In this document: one piece after another, positions 47,672-56,370 of the stretch
Layout: the number at the start of each line of letters is the position of its first letter
How positions within the stretch are numbered: position 1 is the stretch's first letter
Assembly: GCF_035917675.1 (NCBI RefSeq)
Contig: NZ_CP109104.1
Span: forward strand, 7,998,001 to 8,062,000
Reading direction: 5' to 3'
Source of the DNA: Streptomyces sp. NBC_01775
Lineage (GTDB): Bacteria; Actinomycetota; Actinomycetes; Streptomycetales; Streptomycetaceae
DNA length: 64,000 nt
Translations under genes and position numbers: made by a program
The notes under the pieces: generated by a model
Seen by the model: only the letters and a program-made list of their open reading frames with translations
The model's database searches: none
Told to the model about the DNA's origin: nothing

Positions 47672-48435
47672 GCCGGCCGCGACCCGCAGCGGAGCTGTTC
47701 TCGCTGGAGGGCAGGACCGCGATCGTCACCGGCGCCTCCTCGGGGCTCGGCGCACGCTTCGCCACCGTCCTCGCCCAGGCCGGGGCCACCGTCTTCGCCG
47801 CCGCCCGCCGCGTGGACCGGCTGAAGGAACTCGCCGGCTCCGACGAGCGCATCCACCCGGTGGGCTGCGACGTCTCACAAGAAGCCGACCGGGTGCGGCT
47901 CGCCGAGGCGGCGGTGACCGCCACCGGCCGGATCGACGTCCTGGTCAACAACGCCGCCGCATCCGGCGAGACACGCGCCGAGGACGAGTCCCCGGAGACC
48001 TTCTCCGACGTGCTCGGCGTGAACCTGACCGGGCCCTTCCACCTGGCCCGGCTCGCGGCCGAAGCTCCCGGCGAGCGCAAGAGCGTCGTCAATGTCGCCT
48101 CCATCCTCGGCCTGGTCACCGCAGCCCCCCTCGGCGGGGCGAGCTACTCGGCGTCGAAGGCCGGGCTGATCGGTCTGACCCGCGAGCTGGCCGGGCAGTG
48201 GGGCCGCGCCGGAACACGGGTCAACGCACTCGCCCCAGGCTGGTTCCGCACCGAGATGACCGCCGACCTGTTCGGCGACGAGCGCTCCAGCCGCTGGGTC
48301 GAGCGCAACACGCTGCTGCGCCGCGGCGGCGACGAGCACGAACTCGACGGCGCGCTGCTCTTCCTCGCCTCGGACGCCTCCTCGTACTGCACCGGTCAGG
48401 TCCTGACCGTCGACGGCGGCTGGACGGCACGATGA
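47668..48435 (+). CDS. short-chain dehydrogenase/reductase (SDR)
   Basis: A 255-residue SDR with VTGASSGLGARFAT, VLVNNAAASGE, NVASILG and YSASKAG, ending CTGQVLTVDGGW. The AARRVDR segment suggests NADP. The start and stop both overlap neighbours (ATGA). It may act on a different chirality or chain position from the preceding paralog; the two are only distantly alike. Confidence 0.9.
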   Translation: MSRPRPAAELFSLEGRTAIVTGASSGLGARFATVLAQAGATVFAAARRVDRLKELAGSDERIHPVGCDVSQEADRVRLAEAAVTATGRIDVLVNNAAASGETRAEDESPETFSDVLGVNLTGPFHLARLAAEAPGERKSVVNVASILGLVTAAPLGGASYSASKAGLIGLTRELAGQWGRAGTRVNALAPGWFRTEMTADLFGDERSSRWVERNTLLRRGGDEHELDGALLFLASDASSYCTGQVLTVDGGWTAR

Positions 48436-49226
48436 GTGTCGGCATCGAGATCCACGACGGCGGCCTCGCCCACGTCACCCTGAGCCGGGCCGAGGCGGGC
48501 AACGCCATCGGCCTGGAGACGGCACACGGACTGCGGGAAGCGGCACACGCCTGCGCACGCGAGGACGTGCGGGCCGTGCTGCTCGACGGCGAGGGAAGGT
48601 CCTTCTGCGTCGGCGGCGACCTCAGAGAGTTCTCCCGGTTCTCCGGCGAGTCCCTGGAGAGGCACCTCCTCGCGGTGACCGAGGCGCTGCACGACGCCTT
48701 GCGCACCTTCGCCACGATCGACGCGCCCATGGTGGCCGCCGTGCAGGGGGCGGTCGCGGGCGCGGGCATCGGCCTGGCCTCGGCCGCCGATGTGACCCTG
48801 GCCGCCGATGACGCCTCGTTCACCGCGGCCTACACGGCCATCGGCTACTCGCCGGACGCCGGCGTGAGCTGGTTCCTGCCCCGGCTCGTCGGCCCCAAGC
48901 GGGCCCTGGACCTGCTGCTGACCAACCGTCAGGTACCGGCGGCGGAAGCCGCGGCACTCGGCATGGTGAGCCAGGTCGTCCCCGCCGACCGGCTCGCTGC
49001 TGAGGCCGCCCGCACAGCGGAGGTCCTGCGGCGCGGGCCCACGGCCGCCTTCGGCGCCACCCGCCGGCTCGTGGCCTCCGGCATGACGGCCGACCTGGGC
49101 GCGCACCTGGACCGCGAGTCCGCCGCGCTGGCCGCCGCTGCCGCGTCCGCCACGGGCCGCGAGGGCGTCGCGGCCTTCCTCGGCAAGCGGGCGCCCGAGT
49201 TCACGCGCGTCCCGCCCCGATCCTGA
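48432..49226 (+). CDS. enoyl-CoA hydratase/isomerase, PaaG-like
   Basis: A 264-residue crotonase. It has the oxyanion motif SFCVGGDLREFSRFS and AVQGAVAGAGIGLASAADV, then FTAAYTAIGYSPDAGVSWFLPRLVG. The first Glu of hydratases is replaced (GAGIGLA), while an Asp sits in SPDAGVS, the pattern of the PaaG/DCI isomerase branch. It therefore probably shifts a double bond. The ATG overlaps the SDR stop. Confidence 0.88.
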   Translation: MSVGIEIHDGGLAHVTLSRAEAGNAIGLETAHGLREAAHACAREDVRAVLLDGEGRSFCVGGDLREFSRFSGESLERHLLAVTEALHDALRTFATIDAPMVAAVQGAVAGAGIGLASAADVTLAADDASFTAAYTAIGYSPDAGVSWFLPRLVGPKRALDLLLTNRQVPAAEAAALGMVSQVVPADRLAAEAARTAEVLRRGPTAAFGATRRLVASGMTADLGAHLDRESAALAAAAASATGREGVAAFLGKRAPEFTRVPPRS

Positions 49227-49255
49227 CCCCCTCTCCCGAACCCCTGGAGACCGCC

Positions 49256-50404
49256 GTGTCCCAAGCATTCATCGTCGGAGCCGTCCGCACCCCCGTCGGC
49301 CGCCGAGGCGGCGCGCTGAGCACCGTGCACCCTGCCGACCTCGGCGCACACGCGCTGCGCGCGCTGCTGGAGCGCACCGGCGTGGACCCGGGCGCCGTCG
49401 ACGACGTGTACTTCGGCTGCGTGAGCCAGATCGGCGCACAGACCGGAAACATCGCACGTACCGCGTGGCTGTCCGCGGGACTGCCGCAGCACGTCCCCGG
49501 TACCACCGTCGACCGCCAGTGCGGATCCTCCCAGCAGACCGTGCACTTCGCCGCCCAGGCCGTCGCATCCGGTACCGCCGACCTGGTGGTCGCGGGCGGT
49601 GTGGAGGTCATGAGCCTGGTGCCCATCGCCAGCCCCATGACCGTCGGCGAACAGGCCGGTATGGGCAGTCCGTACGCGGGGGAGGGCTGGCGCGAGCACT
49701 TCGGGGACCAGGAGGTCTCGCAGTTCCGCGGCGCCGAGCTGATCGCCGACAAGTGGGCGGTCTCGCGCGCGGACATGGAGCAGCTCGCGCTCACCAGCCA
49801 CCAACGGGCCCTCGCAGCCCAGGCCGACGGGGCCTTCGGCAAGGAGATCGTCCCGGCCTTCGGGCTCACCGCGGACGAGTGCCCCCGGGCCGACACCACG
49901 CTGGAGAAGATGGCGGGGCTGAAGACCCTCACCGAGGACGGCCGGCTGACCGCCGCCGTCTCCAGCCAGATCGCCGACGGCGCCGCAGCGCTGCTGATCG
50001 CCTCCGAGGAAGCGGTACGCCGCCACGGGCTGACCCCGCTGGCCCGTGTGCACACCATGGCCGTGGTCGGCTCCGATCCGATCCACATGCTGACCGGTCC
50101 GATCCCCGCCACGGAAAAGGTCCTGGGCAAGGCCGGGCTGTCGATCGAGGAGATCGACCTGATCGAGATCAACGAGGCATTCGCCCCCGTCGTCCTCGCC
50201 TGGCAGAAGGAGACCGGCGCCGCCCAGGAGCGGGTCAACGCCTTCGGCGGCGCCATCGCCCTCGGGCATCCGCTCGGCGCCACGGGTGCCCGCCTGATGA
50301 CCACGCTCGTTCACCAGCTGCGCAGGACCCGGGGACGCTATGGTCTCCAGACGATGTGCGAGGGCGGCGGAATGGCGAATGCCACCGTGCTCGAATCCTG
50401 CTGA
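49256..50404 (+). CDS. acetyl-CoA C-acyltransferase (thiolase)
   Basis: A 382-residue classical thiolase with nucleophile Cys in TVDRQCGSSQQT, the NEAFAPV motif, GGAIALGHPLGATGAR with the catalytic His, and the second Cys in MCEGGGMAN. It cleaves 3-ketoacyl-CoA to acetyl-CoA and a shortened acyl-CoA and completes beta-oxidation for this locus. The GTG start lies 29 bp after the crotonase gene, with CCTGGAGA upstream. It ends the main operon; the TetR gene follows. Confidence 0.94.
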   Translation: MSQAFIVGAVRTPVGRRGGALSTVHPADLGAHALRALLERTGVDPGAVDDVYFGCVSQIGAQTGNIARTAWLSAGLPQHVPGTTVDRQCGSSQQTVHFAAQAVASGTADLVVAGGVEVMSLVPIASPMTVGEQAGMGSPYAGEGWREHFGDQEVSQFRGAELIADKWAVSRADMEQLALTSHQRALAAQADGAFGKEIVPAFGLTADECPRADTTLEKMAGLKTLTEDGRLTAAVSSQIADGAAALLIASEEAVRRHGLTPLARVHTMAVVGSDPIHMLTGPIPATEKVLGKAGLSIEEIDLIEINEAFAPVVLAWQKETGAAQERVNAFGGAIALGHPLGATGARLMTTLVHQLRRTRGRYGLQTMCEGGGMANATVLESC

Positions 50405-50425
50405 TTCCCCCCCCTGATTGGCAAC

Positions 50426-50439
50426 TGAGTTCAACTTGG
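50426..50439 (+). promoter_or_regulatory. putative operator (site e), degenerate
   Basis: TGAGTTCA, an exact left half of the locus motif, is followed by a diverged right half (ACTTGG). It lies 51 bp upstream of the TetR start and may mediate autoregulation. Confidence 0.5.
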
Positions 50440-50490
50440 GTCTACTCTCGGTTACCGAAATGGTGGAGGGACGGCCAGAAGAGAGGGTCC

Positions 50491-51111
50491 ATGGCGAGGA
50501 TCGTTGAGCCGGAAGCGGGACCGAGGTCCAAGCGGGGAGCCATTCTGACGGCCGCCGTCGACTGCTTCGGCGAGACCGGCTTCGAGGCCACCAAGTGGTC
50601 CACGGTCGCGGAGCGGGTGGGCATCGGGCAGACCGCCCTGTACCACTACTTCGAGTCCAAGACCCACTGCCTGCTCACCATCATGCGGCTGGAGCTCCAG
50701 CGCTCCCACGACAAGTTCACGGAGGCCACCGCGGACGTCGAGGACCCGGTCGAGGCGCTGCGGGCCGCGGTCCGCGCGGCGTACGACGTCTCCGAGCTGG
50801 AGGTCCTTCAGATGCGCATCCTGCAAAACCACATCGACCTGCTCTCCGGCGAGCGCAAGTCCAAGCGCGAGGAGGCCGAGCGCGTGGCGGCACGACGGCT
50901 GGTCCAGCTGGTCGAGCGCGACTGGACGAACCTTCTCGTACGGGGCATGTCCCAGGGGGCGTTCCCGCTGCGGGACGCGCAGCTGCTCGGCGCGAGCGTG
51001 CTCGGTCTCATCGTCAGCGTGTGGCGGTGGTACCGGCCGTCGGGGCCGACGCCCCTGTCGGAGATCAGTGAACTGATCGAGGGAGCCTGCGTCCGTATGG
51101 TCGCCACCTGA
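50491..51111 (+). CDS. TetR-family regulator, probable regulator of the catabolic locus
   Basis: A 206-residue regulator with N-terminal HTH WSTVAERVGIGQTALYHYFESK and an all-helical C-terminal domain. It begins MARIVEPEAGPRSKRGAIL. Its place at the end of the main operon, with operator-like sites on both sides (50426 and 51304), makes it the prime candidate for binding TGARTTCAGTTCAA, with an acyl-CoA as the likely inducer, as for FadR/KstR-type repressors. The ATG at 50491 follows GAGAGGG. Confidence 0.9.
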   Translation: MARIVEPEAGPRSKRGAILTAAVDCFGETGFEATKWSTVAERVGIGQTALYHYFESKTHCLLTIMRLELQRSHDKFTEATADVEDPVEALRAAVRAAYDVSELEVLQMRILQNHIDLLSGERKSKREEAERVAARRLVQLVERDWTNLLVRGMSQGAFPLRDAQLLGASVLGLIVSVWRWYRPSGPTPLSEISELIEGACVRMVAT

Positions 51112-51303
51112 CGCCCGCGAGCCCTCGCGTCTCCTTCAGGCCCCCGGCCCCCTGACGAACATCCGGACGGTTCGGCAGGGGGCTTTCCGCTGTCCTGGCG
51201 GGCCTCGGCTGCCTTGGGGCGCTCCGGGCCGTACCGAGGGGGCGGCCGGTCCGGGGCCGGCTCTTGCCAGGTGTGTTTCCCGGGGATTACGATCCTTCTG
51301 AAC

Positions 51304-51317
51304 TTGAACTGAACTCA
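51304..51317 (-). promoter_or_regulatory. putative operator (site f), perfect match on minus strand
   Basis: The reverse complement reads TGAGTTCAGTTCAA, a full match. It lies 22 bp before a short frame at 51339 and upstream of the NTF2-like/EthD/ligase genes. Confidence 0.7.
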
Positions 51318-51338
51318 GGTTGATCTGAGAGGGAGTTC

Positions 51339-51500
51339 GTGAACGCGCCTCTTCGTGACCACCCGGCTCGCTCCGACGCCGAGGCCGCGAACAGCACCGC
51401 ACACCACCCGAGCATTCTGGACGCGCGGAAGGCGGTTCTCCAGACCCCCGGGCAGGCGGGTTCGCGGGACGGCTTCCTCAGCCCGCCTGGCGGAGGCTGA
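51339..51500 (+). CDS. possible 53-residue protein
   Basis: A GTG-initiated frame preceded by AGAGGGAG, directly after operator site f. Third positions are strongly G/C, as in real genes here, and the product starts MNAPLRDHPARSDAE with a Pro/Gly-rich end. No family is recognised. It may be a leader peptide, a genuine small protein, or the truncated start of a lost gene. Confidence 0.4.
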   Translation: MNAPLRDHPARSDAEAANSTAHHPSILDARKAVLQTPGQAGSRDGFLSPPGGG

Positions 51501-51549
51501 CAGCCACCAGGGCGGCACCTCGCGGACGGCCACATGAAAGGGCTCACTC

Positions 51550-51960
51550 ATGGCGTTGCGCGCATACCTGGCCAGCATGGACACCCAGAACCCCGAGCAG
51601 GCGCTGGACCTGCTCGAACCCGACTTCCGCTTCCTCATCGCCCTGCCGGGCAGGGAGGCCACCGGGAAGTCCAAGGAGGACTTCGCCGCCTATATCGCGG
51701 GCCGCAATCCGGTGGACCGTGCCCATGAGGTGCTGCGTCACAGCCGCGACGCGGACCTGGAGACCGTCTACGGAGCGGTGACGGAGGCCGGGCAGTACAT
51801 CGGCTCCTTCCTGTCGGCCGCGGTGATCTCGCCCAACGGGCTCATGGCCCGCTACCAGTCCTTCTTCACCACCTCCTTCGAACTGGTCGACCGGACCGGA
51901 CAGGGCGCCGGACACGCACCCGCCTCCCGGCAGGCCACCCCCGGCGGGAGCCAGGCATGA
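51550..51960 (+). CDS. NTF2/SnoaL-like protein
   Basis: A 136-residue protein with the N-terminal alpha-helical and mixed-sheet pattern of the NTF2 superfamily (LRAYLASMDTQNPEQALDLLEPDFRFLIALPGREATGKSKEDF). Family members include ketosteroid isomerases, SnoaL-type cyclases and non-catalytic subunits. The canonical catalytic Asp/His set is not evident. The ATG at 51550 follows AAAGGG. Its stop overlaps the next gene start (ATGA), so the two related proteins may form a heterodimer. Confidence 0.75.
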   Translation: MALRAYLASMDTQNPEQALDLLEPDFRFLIALPGREATGKSKEDFAAYIAGRNPVDRAHEVLRHSRDADLETVYGAVTEAGQYIGSFLSAAVISPNGLMARYQSFFTTSFELVDRTGQGAGHAPASRQATPGGSQA

Positions 51961-52358
51961 CCGACCTCGACACCTCGGCGCCGACGCCGCCCTCCTCTTC
52001 GGCGCCCTTCCTGACCGCGTGGTTCGACATCCTGGACGGTGACGAGCCGGCCAAGATCCTGGACCTGATCAGCGACGACTTCTCGCTCTCCATCCTCTTC
52101 TCCACCGGCGACGGCAAAGCCACCGACTTCGCCGGAGGCCGCGACGCTCTCGTGGGCTACCTCGAACAGCGGGAGAAGGGCACCCGCACCCACCACCGGC
52201 TCTCGGCGGTCACCGTCGGCCAGGACGAACTCTTCCTGGGGGAGGTACGGCGCGCGGGCGTGCCCGAGGCGGGCTTCGTCGCCGCGGGACGCGTGAACGA
52301 GGAAGGCCGGCTGCAACGTCTGCTGATCGGCCGGTCGACCGAGATCCGCTTCAGCTGA
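51957..52358 (+). CDS. NTF2-like protein, second of pair
   Basis: A 133-residue NTF2-superfamily protein (LTAWFDILDGDEPAKILDLISDDFSLSILFSTGDGKATDFAGG), distantly like its upstream neighbour. Translational coupling by ATGA suggests equal production. A double-bond isomerase, hydratase or dehydratase role in the pathway is possible, but no catalytic residue can be assigned. Confidence 0.75.
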   Translation: MTDLDTSAPTPPSSSAPFLTAWFDILDGDEPAKILDLISDDFSLSILFSTGDGKATDFAGGRDALVGYLEQREKGTRTHHRLSAVTVGQDELFLGEVRRAGVPEAGFVAAGRVNEEGRLQRLLIGRSTEIRFS

Positions 52359-52412
52359 CCGACGCCGTCAGCCCATCAACGCCTTCAGCCGACCAACGTA
52401 CGGAGGATCGTC

Positions 52413-52733
52413 ATGTACAACCTCGTTCTGCTGGCAGCCCGGCCTCCCGAGTGGACGCACGAGCAGTTCATCGACTGGTGGCGCGGCGACCACGCGGAGC
52501 TGACCTATCGCCTGCCCGGACTGCGCGCCTGGCGGCACACGGAGATCGACGCAGCTCTGGAGCCGCGCTCCGAAGGCTGGGACGGGATCTCCGTGCTCGG
52601 CTTCGACTCACCGGAGGCCCTCAAGACGGCCCTCGCGAGCCCCCAGTGGGCGGAAGCCGTCGCGCAGGTGGGGGACATGAAGGGCCGCCGTATCGCGGTG
52701 ATGGGCCACGAGGCGGAAATGTTCCTCGCCTGA
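52413..52733 (+). CDS. EthD-domain protein
   Basis: A 106-residue EthD-like ferredoxin-fold protein. It has YNLVLLAARPPEWTHEQFIDWWRGDHAEL at the N-terminus, with the conserved WWRxxHA. The domain is common in catabolic gene clusters as a small dimeric enzyme or accessory protein. The ATG at 52413 follows GGAGGATCGTC. It is probably cotranscribed with the NTF2-like pair and the ligase. Confidence 0.87.
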   Translation: MYNLVLLAARPPEWTHEQFIDWWRGDHAELTYRLPGLRAWRHTEIDAALEPRSEGWDGISVLGFDSPEALKTALASPQWAEAVAQVGDMKGRRIAVMGHEAEMFLA

Positions 52734-52847
52734 CCCGCCACAACCGATTCCCCAGCCCCAACGCCCAACAGCCCAACAGCACGGCAGCACGGCAGGCACC
52801 ACAGCTTTCACTACACGGAGTTCGGCGCAGCGCAGCGAGGAACCAAA

Positions 52848-54359
52848 ATGCGACAGGTAGTGCGGGAGTTCCAACGGAAGGCCGACGAGGCGGACTTCGT
52901 CGCCGTCATCGACGACACCGGCGCCCATACGGCCCGGGAGCTGCTCGGCGAGGCGACAGGCCTTGCCGGAGCGCTGGCCGACGGCCGGGCAGGTGGAACG
53001 TGCGGCACCGTCATGGTTCAGGCGGACAACTCATGGCGCACTGTCGTCGCCACCCTTGCCGTAGGCATGAGCGGCGGGGTCCTCGCGGTGGTCAACCGCC
53101 ACACCACACCCGCCGAGTTCACCGCGGCCAGGGAGGACATCAGCCCCGACGCCGTCATCGCCGAGGACTCGGCGATGGAGGAATGGGCGGTGCCCGAGGC
53201 GCTGCCGGGCCCGACGAGCACGGTGCTCAAGGGCTGGAGCTGTCGGACCGCGCCCGGGAAGCGCGATGTGTCCCGCTGGTCCGGCGGCGTCCTGATCGGC
53301 CTCACCTCCGGCTCGACCGGGCGGCCCAAGGGCGTCGTACAGTCCGAAGAGGCCCTGCGCTACGCGTGCACCAGCACCATCGCCGTCAACGGCCTGGCAC
53401 GCGGCGACGCCATCGCCGCGATCGTGCCGCTGTCGTCCACGGCGGCCTACTGCTTCGGCGTCTACCTCTCCCTCCTGCTGGGCGGGCCGCTCCTGCTGAC
53501 GGGGAAGTGGGACCGGGCCGTCGCACTGCGGCGGATGGCCGAGAACGACGCCCGCTGGACCATGTGCGTACCGACCATGGCTCTCCAGATGGGCGCCGAG
53601 GCCGCCGGCTCCGGGATCCTCGGCGGAGTGCGGGCGATCACCGTCGGCGGCGGGCCCATGGACCGCGCCGCCCTGGCACGGGCCGAACAGTCCCTCGGCA
53701 CGAAGATCCTCCGAGTCTTCGGCATGTCCGAGTGCCTCGGGCACACCTCCCCGAGCCCCGGCGACCCCGAGGAAATCCGGCTCGGCAGGGACGGGCGGCC
53801 CTTCCCCGGTACGGACGTCCGCGCGCTCACCCCGGACGGGCAGCCCGCCGGAACGGGCACGACCGGCCGGGCACAGGTGCGCGGCCCCTCTCTCTTCCTG
53901 GGCTACGCCCGCGACGGCGGAGTCCATCCCCCCGCGCTGACCGACGACGGCTACTTCGCGACCGGTGACCTGCTGATGACCCACGAGGACGGCACCCTGA
54001 GCATCATGGGCCGCGAGAAGGACGTCATCATCCGCGGTGGCCGCAACATCGACATCACCGAGATCGAGCGCGCGGTCGCCGGCCACCCACGCGTCGCCAG
54101 GGCCTGTGTCGCCGCGGTTCCCGACGAGGTGCTCGGCGAACGCGTGGCACTGCTCGTCGTCACCGAGGACGGCGGCGGCATCGAACTGGACGAGGTGACC
54201 GGACACCTGGAGAGCGCAGGGCTGGCCAAGACGAAGTGGCCCGAGTACGTCTGGGGAGTGTCCGAGCTGCCCCAGACCAGGGTCGGCAAGCTCGACCGGG
54301 CCGGGGCCCGGGACCTGGCCTTCAGAATGCGTGCCCGCACGGCCGGCCCCGCGGCATGA
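52848..54359 (+). CDS. AMP-forming acyl-CoA ligase
   Basis: A 503-residue ANL-superfamily ligase that activates a carboxylic acid to its CoA thioester via an acyl-adenylate. It has the P-loop LTSGSTGRPKGVV, the FGMSECLGH motif, DGYFATGDLLM, the hinge GREKDVIIRGGRNI and the catalytic Lys in TRVGKLDR. It is slightly short at the N-terminus compared with long-chain enzymes, which suggests a medium, cyclic or aromatic substrate. It is the obvious entry enzyme for the locus. Confidence 0.93.
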   Translation: MRQVVREFQRKADEADFVAVIDDTGAHTARELLGEATGLAGALADGRAGGTCGTVMVQADNSWRTVVATLAVGMSGGVLAVVNRHTTPAEFTAAREDISPDAVIAEDSAMEEWAVPEALPGPTSTVLKGWSCRTAPGKRDVSRWSGGVLIGLTSGSTGRPKGVVQSEEALRYACTSTIAVNGLARGDAIAAIVPLSSTAAYCFGVYLSLLLGGPLLLTGKWDRAVALRRMAENDARWTMCVPTMALQMGAEAAGSGILGGVRAITVGGGPMDRAALARAEQSLGTKILRVFGMSECLGHTSPSPGDPEEIRLGRDGRPFPGTDVRALTPDGQPAGTGTTGRAQVRGPSLFLGYARDGGVHPPALTDDGYFATGDLLMTHEDGTLSIMGREKDVIIRGGRNIDITEIERAVAGHPRVARACVAAVPDEVLGERVALLVVTEDGGGIELDEVTGHLESAGLAKTKWPEYVWGVSELPQTRVGKLDRAGARDLAFRMRARTAGPAA

Positions 54360-54434
54360 GGAAACCCGTCCGTGGAGGGCCTCGGCGCGCGATCCATCCA
54401 ACGTGACCACAGCGGTACATCAGCAAGGAGAGTC

Positions 54435-55475
54435 ATGACAGCGCGGTTCGACCAGGGCCCGTGGGCCGCAGCAGGAGTCCAGACCGTACAGCCCGGGGTG
54501 CACCGCGTTCCCCTGCCGCTCCCCAACGACGGGCTGCACGCCGTCAATGTCTATCTGCTGGAGGGCCTGGCCGACGACGGTGGCCTCGTCATGATCGACG
54601 GGGGCTGGGCGATTCCCGAGGCGCGCAAGGCGCTTGAGGAGGCCATGGCCGTCATCGGCCGCGACCTGGGCGACATCAGCCACATCCTGGTGACCCATAT
54701 CCACCGTGACCACTACACGCAGGCGGTGGAACTGCGCAGGCTGCTCGGCTCGCGCGTCTACCTGGGCGCGGGGGAGCGTCCGGGTCTGGAGATGCTGAAC
54801 GAACTGCGCAGCGACGAGCCGGCCGGCTCGATCGACACGTTGCGGCGGGCCGGGGCAGGTGAACTGGCCGACCGCGTCCGGGCGATGGACCACGGCGGAT
54901 ACGACCCGGCCGTGTGGGAGGCTCCCGACCGCTGGCTCGGCGCGGAGACCCTCCGCTTCGGTGACAGCGAGCTGCGGGCCGTACCGACGCCCGGACACAC
55001 CAGGGGGCATGTGGTCTACCTGGACGAGCGGCGCGGGCTGCTGTTCTCCGGTGACCATGTTCTGCCCCACATCACCCCGTCCATCGGCTTCGAGCTGGCC
55101 GAGTCCGGCGGCCTGCCGCTCGCCGACTACCTGGACTCGCTGCGGCTCATGACCCGGTACGCCGACGCTCATCTGCTGCCCGCGCACGGACCGGTGACCG
55201 ATAGCGCGCACGCCCGGGTCGCCGAACTGCTCGCCCATCACGACGACCGGCTGGGCAAGAGCCTGTCAGCCCTGGGCGAGGGCACGCTGGACGCCCACGC
55301 TGTCGCACGCGAGCTGAGCTGGACGCGCCGGGAGGTGCCGTTCGGCGAGCTCAGCGCCTTCAATCAGATGCTCGCCATCAACGAGACGGCGGCGCACCTG
55401 GACGTCCTCGTACTGCGCGGCCAGGCCACCGCGGCGTTCACGAACGGGGTGAACCGGTACACGCGCGTGCGGTGA
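54435..55475 (+). CDS. metallo-beta-lactamase-fold hydrolase
   Basis: A 346-residue MBL-fold protein with VTHIHRDHYTQAVEL (HxHxDH), PTPGHTRGHVVYL, LLFSGDHVLPHI and LLPAHGPV. This glyoxalase II-like set plus a C-terminal helical extension (the LAHHDDR region) resembles enzymes that hydrolyse thioesters or lactones. In this setting it may hydrolyse a CoA thioester or a lactone intermediate. AAGGAG precedes the ATG at 54435. It converges on the SDR at 55546. Confidence 0.88.
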   Translation: MTARFDQGPWAAAGVQTVQPGVHRVPLPLPNDGLHAVNVYLLEGLADDGGLVMIDGGWAIPEARKALEEAMAVIGRDLGDISHILVTHIHRDHYTQAVELRRLLGSRVYLGAGERPGLEMLNELRSDEPAGSIDTLRRAGAGELADRVRAMDHGGYDPAVWEAPDRWLGAETLRFGDSELRAVPTPGHTRGHVVYLDERRGLLFSGDHVLPHITPSIGFELAESGGLPLADYLDSLRLMTRYADAHLLPAHGPVTDSAHARVAELLAHHDDRLGKSLSALGEGTLDAHAVARELSWTRREVPFGELSAFNQMLAINETAAHLDVLVLRGQATAAFTNGVNRYTRVR

Positions 55476-55545
55476 GACCACTGGCGGGAAGGGGGGCGCG
55501 CCATCTGGCACGCCCCCCTCCGACGTGATCAGCACGTTCGCGCGG

Positions 55546-56304
55546 TCAGCGCGCCGTCCAGCCTCCGTCGACGTACAGCTCGGAGCCGGTGACGAAGCCG
55601 GCGTCCTCGGAGGCGAGGAACGCCACAGCCCCCGCGACCTCTTCGGGCCGCCCCAGCCGCCCCATGGGGGTGCCTTCCACCATCGCCGTGTGGCGCGCGG
55701 TGTCCCGCCACAGTTCACGGGAGCGCGGCGTCTCGATGAAACCGGGGTGGACCGAGTTGACCCGCACCCCGCGCGTGGCCCAGTGCAGTGCGGCGTTCTT
55801 CGTCATCAGCCGGACCGCGCCCTTCGCGGCGTGGTACGAGAACTGGCTTCCGAAACCGCCGACCGTACCGAAGATCGACGCGATGTTGATGACCGAGCCG
55901 CCCCCGGAGCGTTCGATCGCGGGGCCGCCGTGCTTCATGCCGAGCCAGACACCCGTCTGCGTGACCGAGATGACCTTGTCCCAGGTCTCCTGCGTCTCCG
56001 TCTCGACGGTCCGCATGTCGGCGATCCCCGCGTTGTTGACCAGCACGGACAGGCCGCCCAGTTCGGCGACCACGCGCTCGACGACACCGGCCCACGCGTC
56101 CTCGTCCGCCACGTCCAGCGCGAGGCCGAGCGCCCTCGCCCCGCCGGCCGTCAGCTCTTTGGCCAGCCCGTCGCAGCGGTCGGCGTCCACGTCGGTCACC
56201 ACCACCGTGGCACCCTCGGCCGCCAGCCTGCGCGCGACCGCGTCCCCTATGCCGCCGGTCGCGCCCGTGATCAGGGCCGTCTGTCCGGTCAGTCGCTCCG
56301 ACAC
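55546..56304 (-). CDS. short-chain dehydrogenase/reductase (SDR)
   Basis: A 252-residue SDR with ITGATGGIGDAVAR, an acidic VVTDVDADR suggesting NAD, VLVNNAG, NIASIFG and YHAAKGA, ending ELYVDGGW. I chose the GTG at 56304 because GGAG precedes it and the protein then begins five residues before the Rossmann fold; the GTG at 56337 lacks a ribosome-binding site. It is the last gene of the three-gene minus-strand kinase/dehydrogenase module and may handle the hydroxy/keto step after phosphate elimination. Confidence 0.88.
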   Translation of the reverse strand: MSERLTGQTALITGATGGIGDAVARRLAAEGATVVVTDVDADRCDGLAKELTAGGARALGLALDVADEDAWAGVVERVVAELGGLSVLVNNAGIADMRTVETETQETWDKVISVTQTGVWLGMKHGGPAIERSGGGSVINIASIFGTVGGFGSQFSYHAAKGAVRLMTKNAALHWATRGVRVNSVHPGFIETPRSRELWRDTARHTAMVEGTPMGRLGRPEEVAGAVAFLASEDAGFVTGSELYVDGGWTAR

Positions 56305-56370
56305 GCGCTCTCCATTCCTCAACAGATCAGTGTTCACGGCAGCGGCCCCGGGTTCACGGAACAGCCCCAG

